DNA of 27,865 nucleotides from JANXQG01 sp037147235. GTDB taxonomy: Bacteria; Planctomycetota; Planctomycetia; Pirellulales; Thermoguttaceae. The first letter of the stretch is position 1; each line of letters begins with the position of its first letter. The notes beneath the pieces were generated by a model. The model was given only the letters and a program-made list of their open reading frames with translations. It did not search any database and had not been told where the DNA came from. A program made the translations under genes and the position numbers. This document shows positions 27,803-27,865 of the stretch, one piece after another. The stretch covers positions 1 to 27,865 of the forward strand of contig JBAWVO010000049.1 in the NCBI GenBank assembly GCA_037147235.1, written 5' to 3'.

Positions 27803-27865
27803 AACTCTGTGCTTTGACGCTCACCTAAATTGACCGGTTTTTGCTCAGCTAAACAGGGCTACTAC

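Noticed and set aside
26370..27833. 487-codon plus-strand open frame
   Set aside because: Its translation is polar, rich in Gln, His and Arg, with no domain pattern, and it covers the antisense of the winged-helix gene and of the Asn-rich repeat. The minus-strand readings carry recognisable motifs.

Overview
The window looks like a chromosomal segment of a planctomycete, probably a relative of the Pirellulales. The evidence is a single-gene ResB-CcsA fusion, a SpoVG protein interrupted by a zinc ribbon, a C-terminal PEP-CTERM sorting signal, a characteristic planctomycete sigma-factor-like protein, and lineage-typical repeats such as GTAGGGTGGG elements, CACGGGC hairpins and heptanucleotide arrays. 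These identifications come from reading the sequence; no database search was run.

Bases 1 to 5965 hold plus-strand housekeeping genes: a 1246-residue ResB-CcsA cytochrome c maturation protein, then ispE (isoprenoid precursor synthesis) with a good sigma-70-type promoter and, 16 bases downstream, spoVG. Bases 18951 down to 5931 are one long minus-strand run that reads as an operon: nuoI-A-C-D-H-J-K-L-M-N, a small helical protein and tatD. The nuo genes encode the complex I membrane arm (A, H, J, K, L, M, N) plus part of the connecting module (C, D, I). nuoB, nuoE, nuoF and nuoG are not here. Repeats have invaded this operon: 7-base tandem arrays lie at nearly every gene junction, a MITE-like palindrome lies inside the 3' end of nuoH, and the 3' end of nuoL is duplicated.

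Bases 19333 to 20212 run on the plus strand: a promoter, two TatA/TatB-type translocase subunits, and tRNA-Val(CAC) with a strong terminator. Downstream of the tRNA the sequence becomes accessory. There is an inverted, decayed copy of the tRNA 3' end with its own terminator, a complex nested palindrome, and then a compact plus-strand cassette between 21.2 and 23.8 kb: a sigma-70-like protein, a small membrane protein, a DUF4230-type protein and an Asn-Gly-His-linker protein. One terminator follows the sigma-like gene and another closes the cassette.

Bases 23.8 to 25.0 kb are a gene graveyard on the minus strand: the C-terminus of a type I restriction HsdR, the N-terminal part of a YgjP-like metallohydrolase that followed it, and the C-terminus of a PEP-CTERM surface protein. 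After these come an intact SAM-dependent methyltransferase and an unrecognised gene with an excisionase-like helix-turn-helix. At the right edge an asparagine-codon-rich sequence closely resembles the template or variable repeat of a diversity-generating retroelement of the formylglycine-generating-enzyme type. No reverse transcriptase lies inside the window. The two most promising leads for new biology are the sigma/DUF4230/NGH cassette and this retroelement-like repeat.
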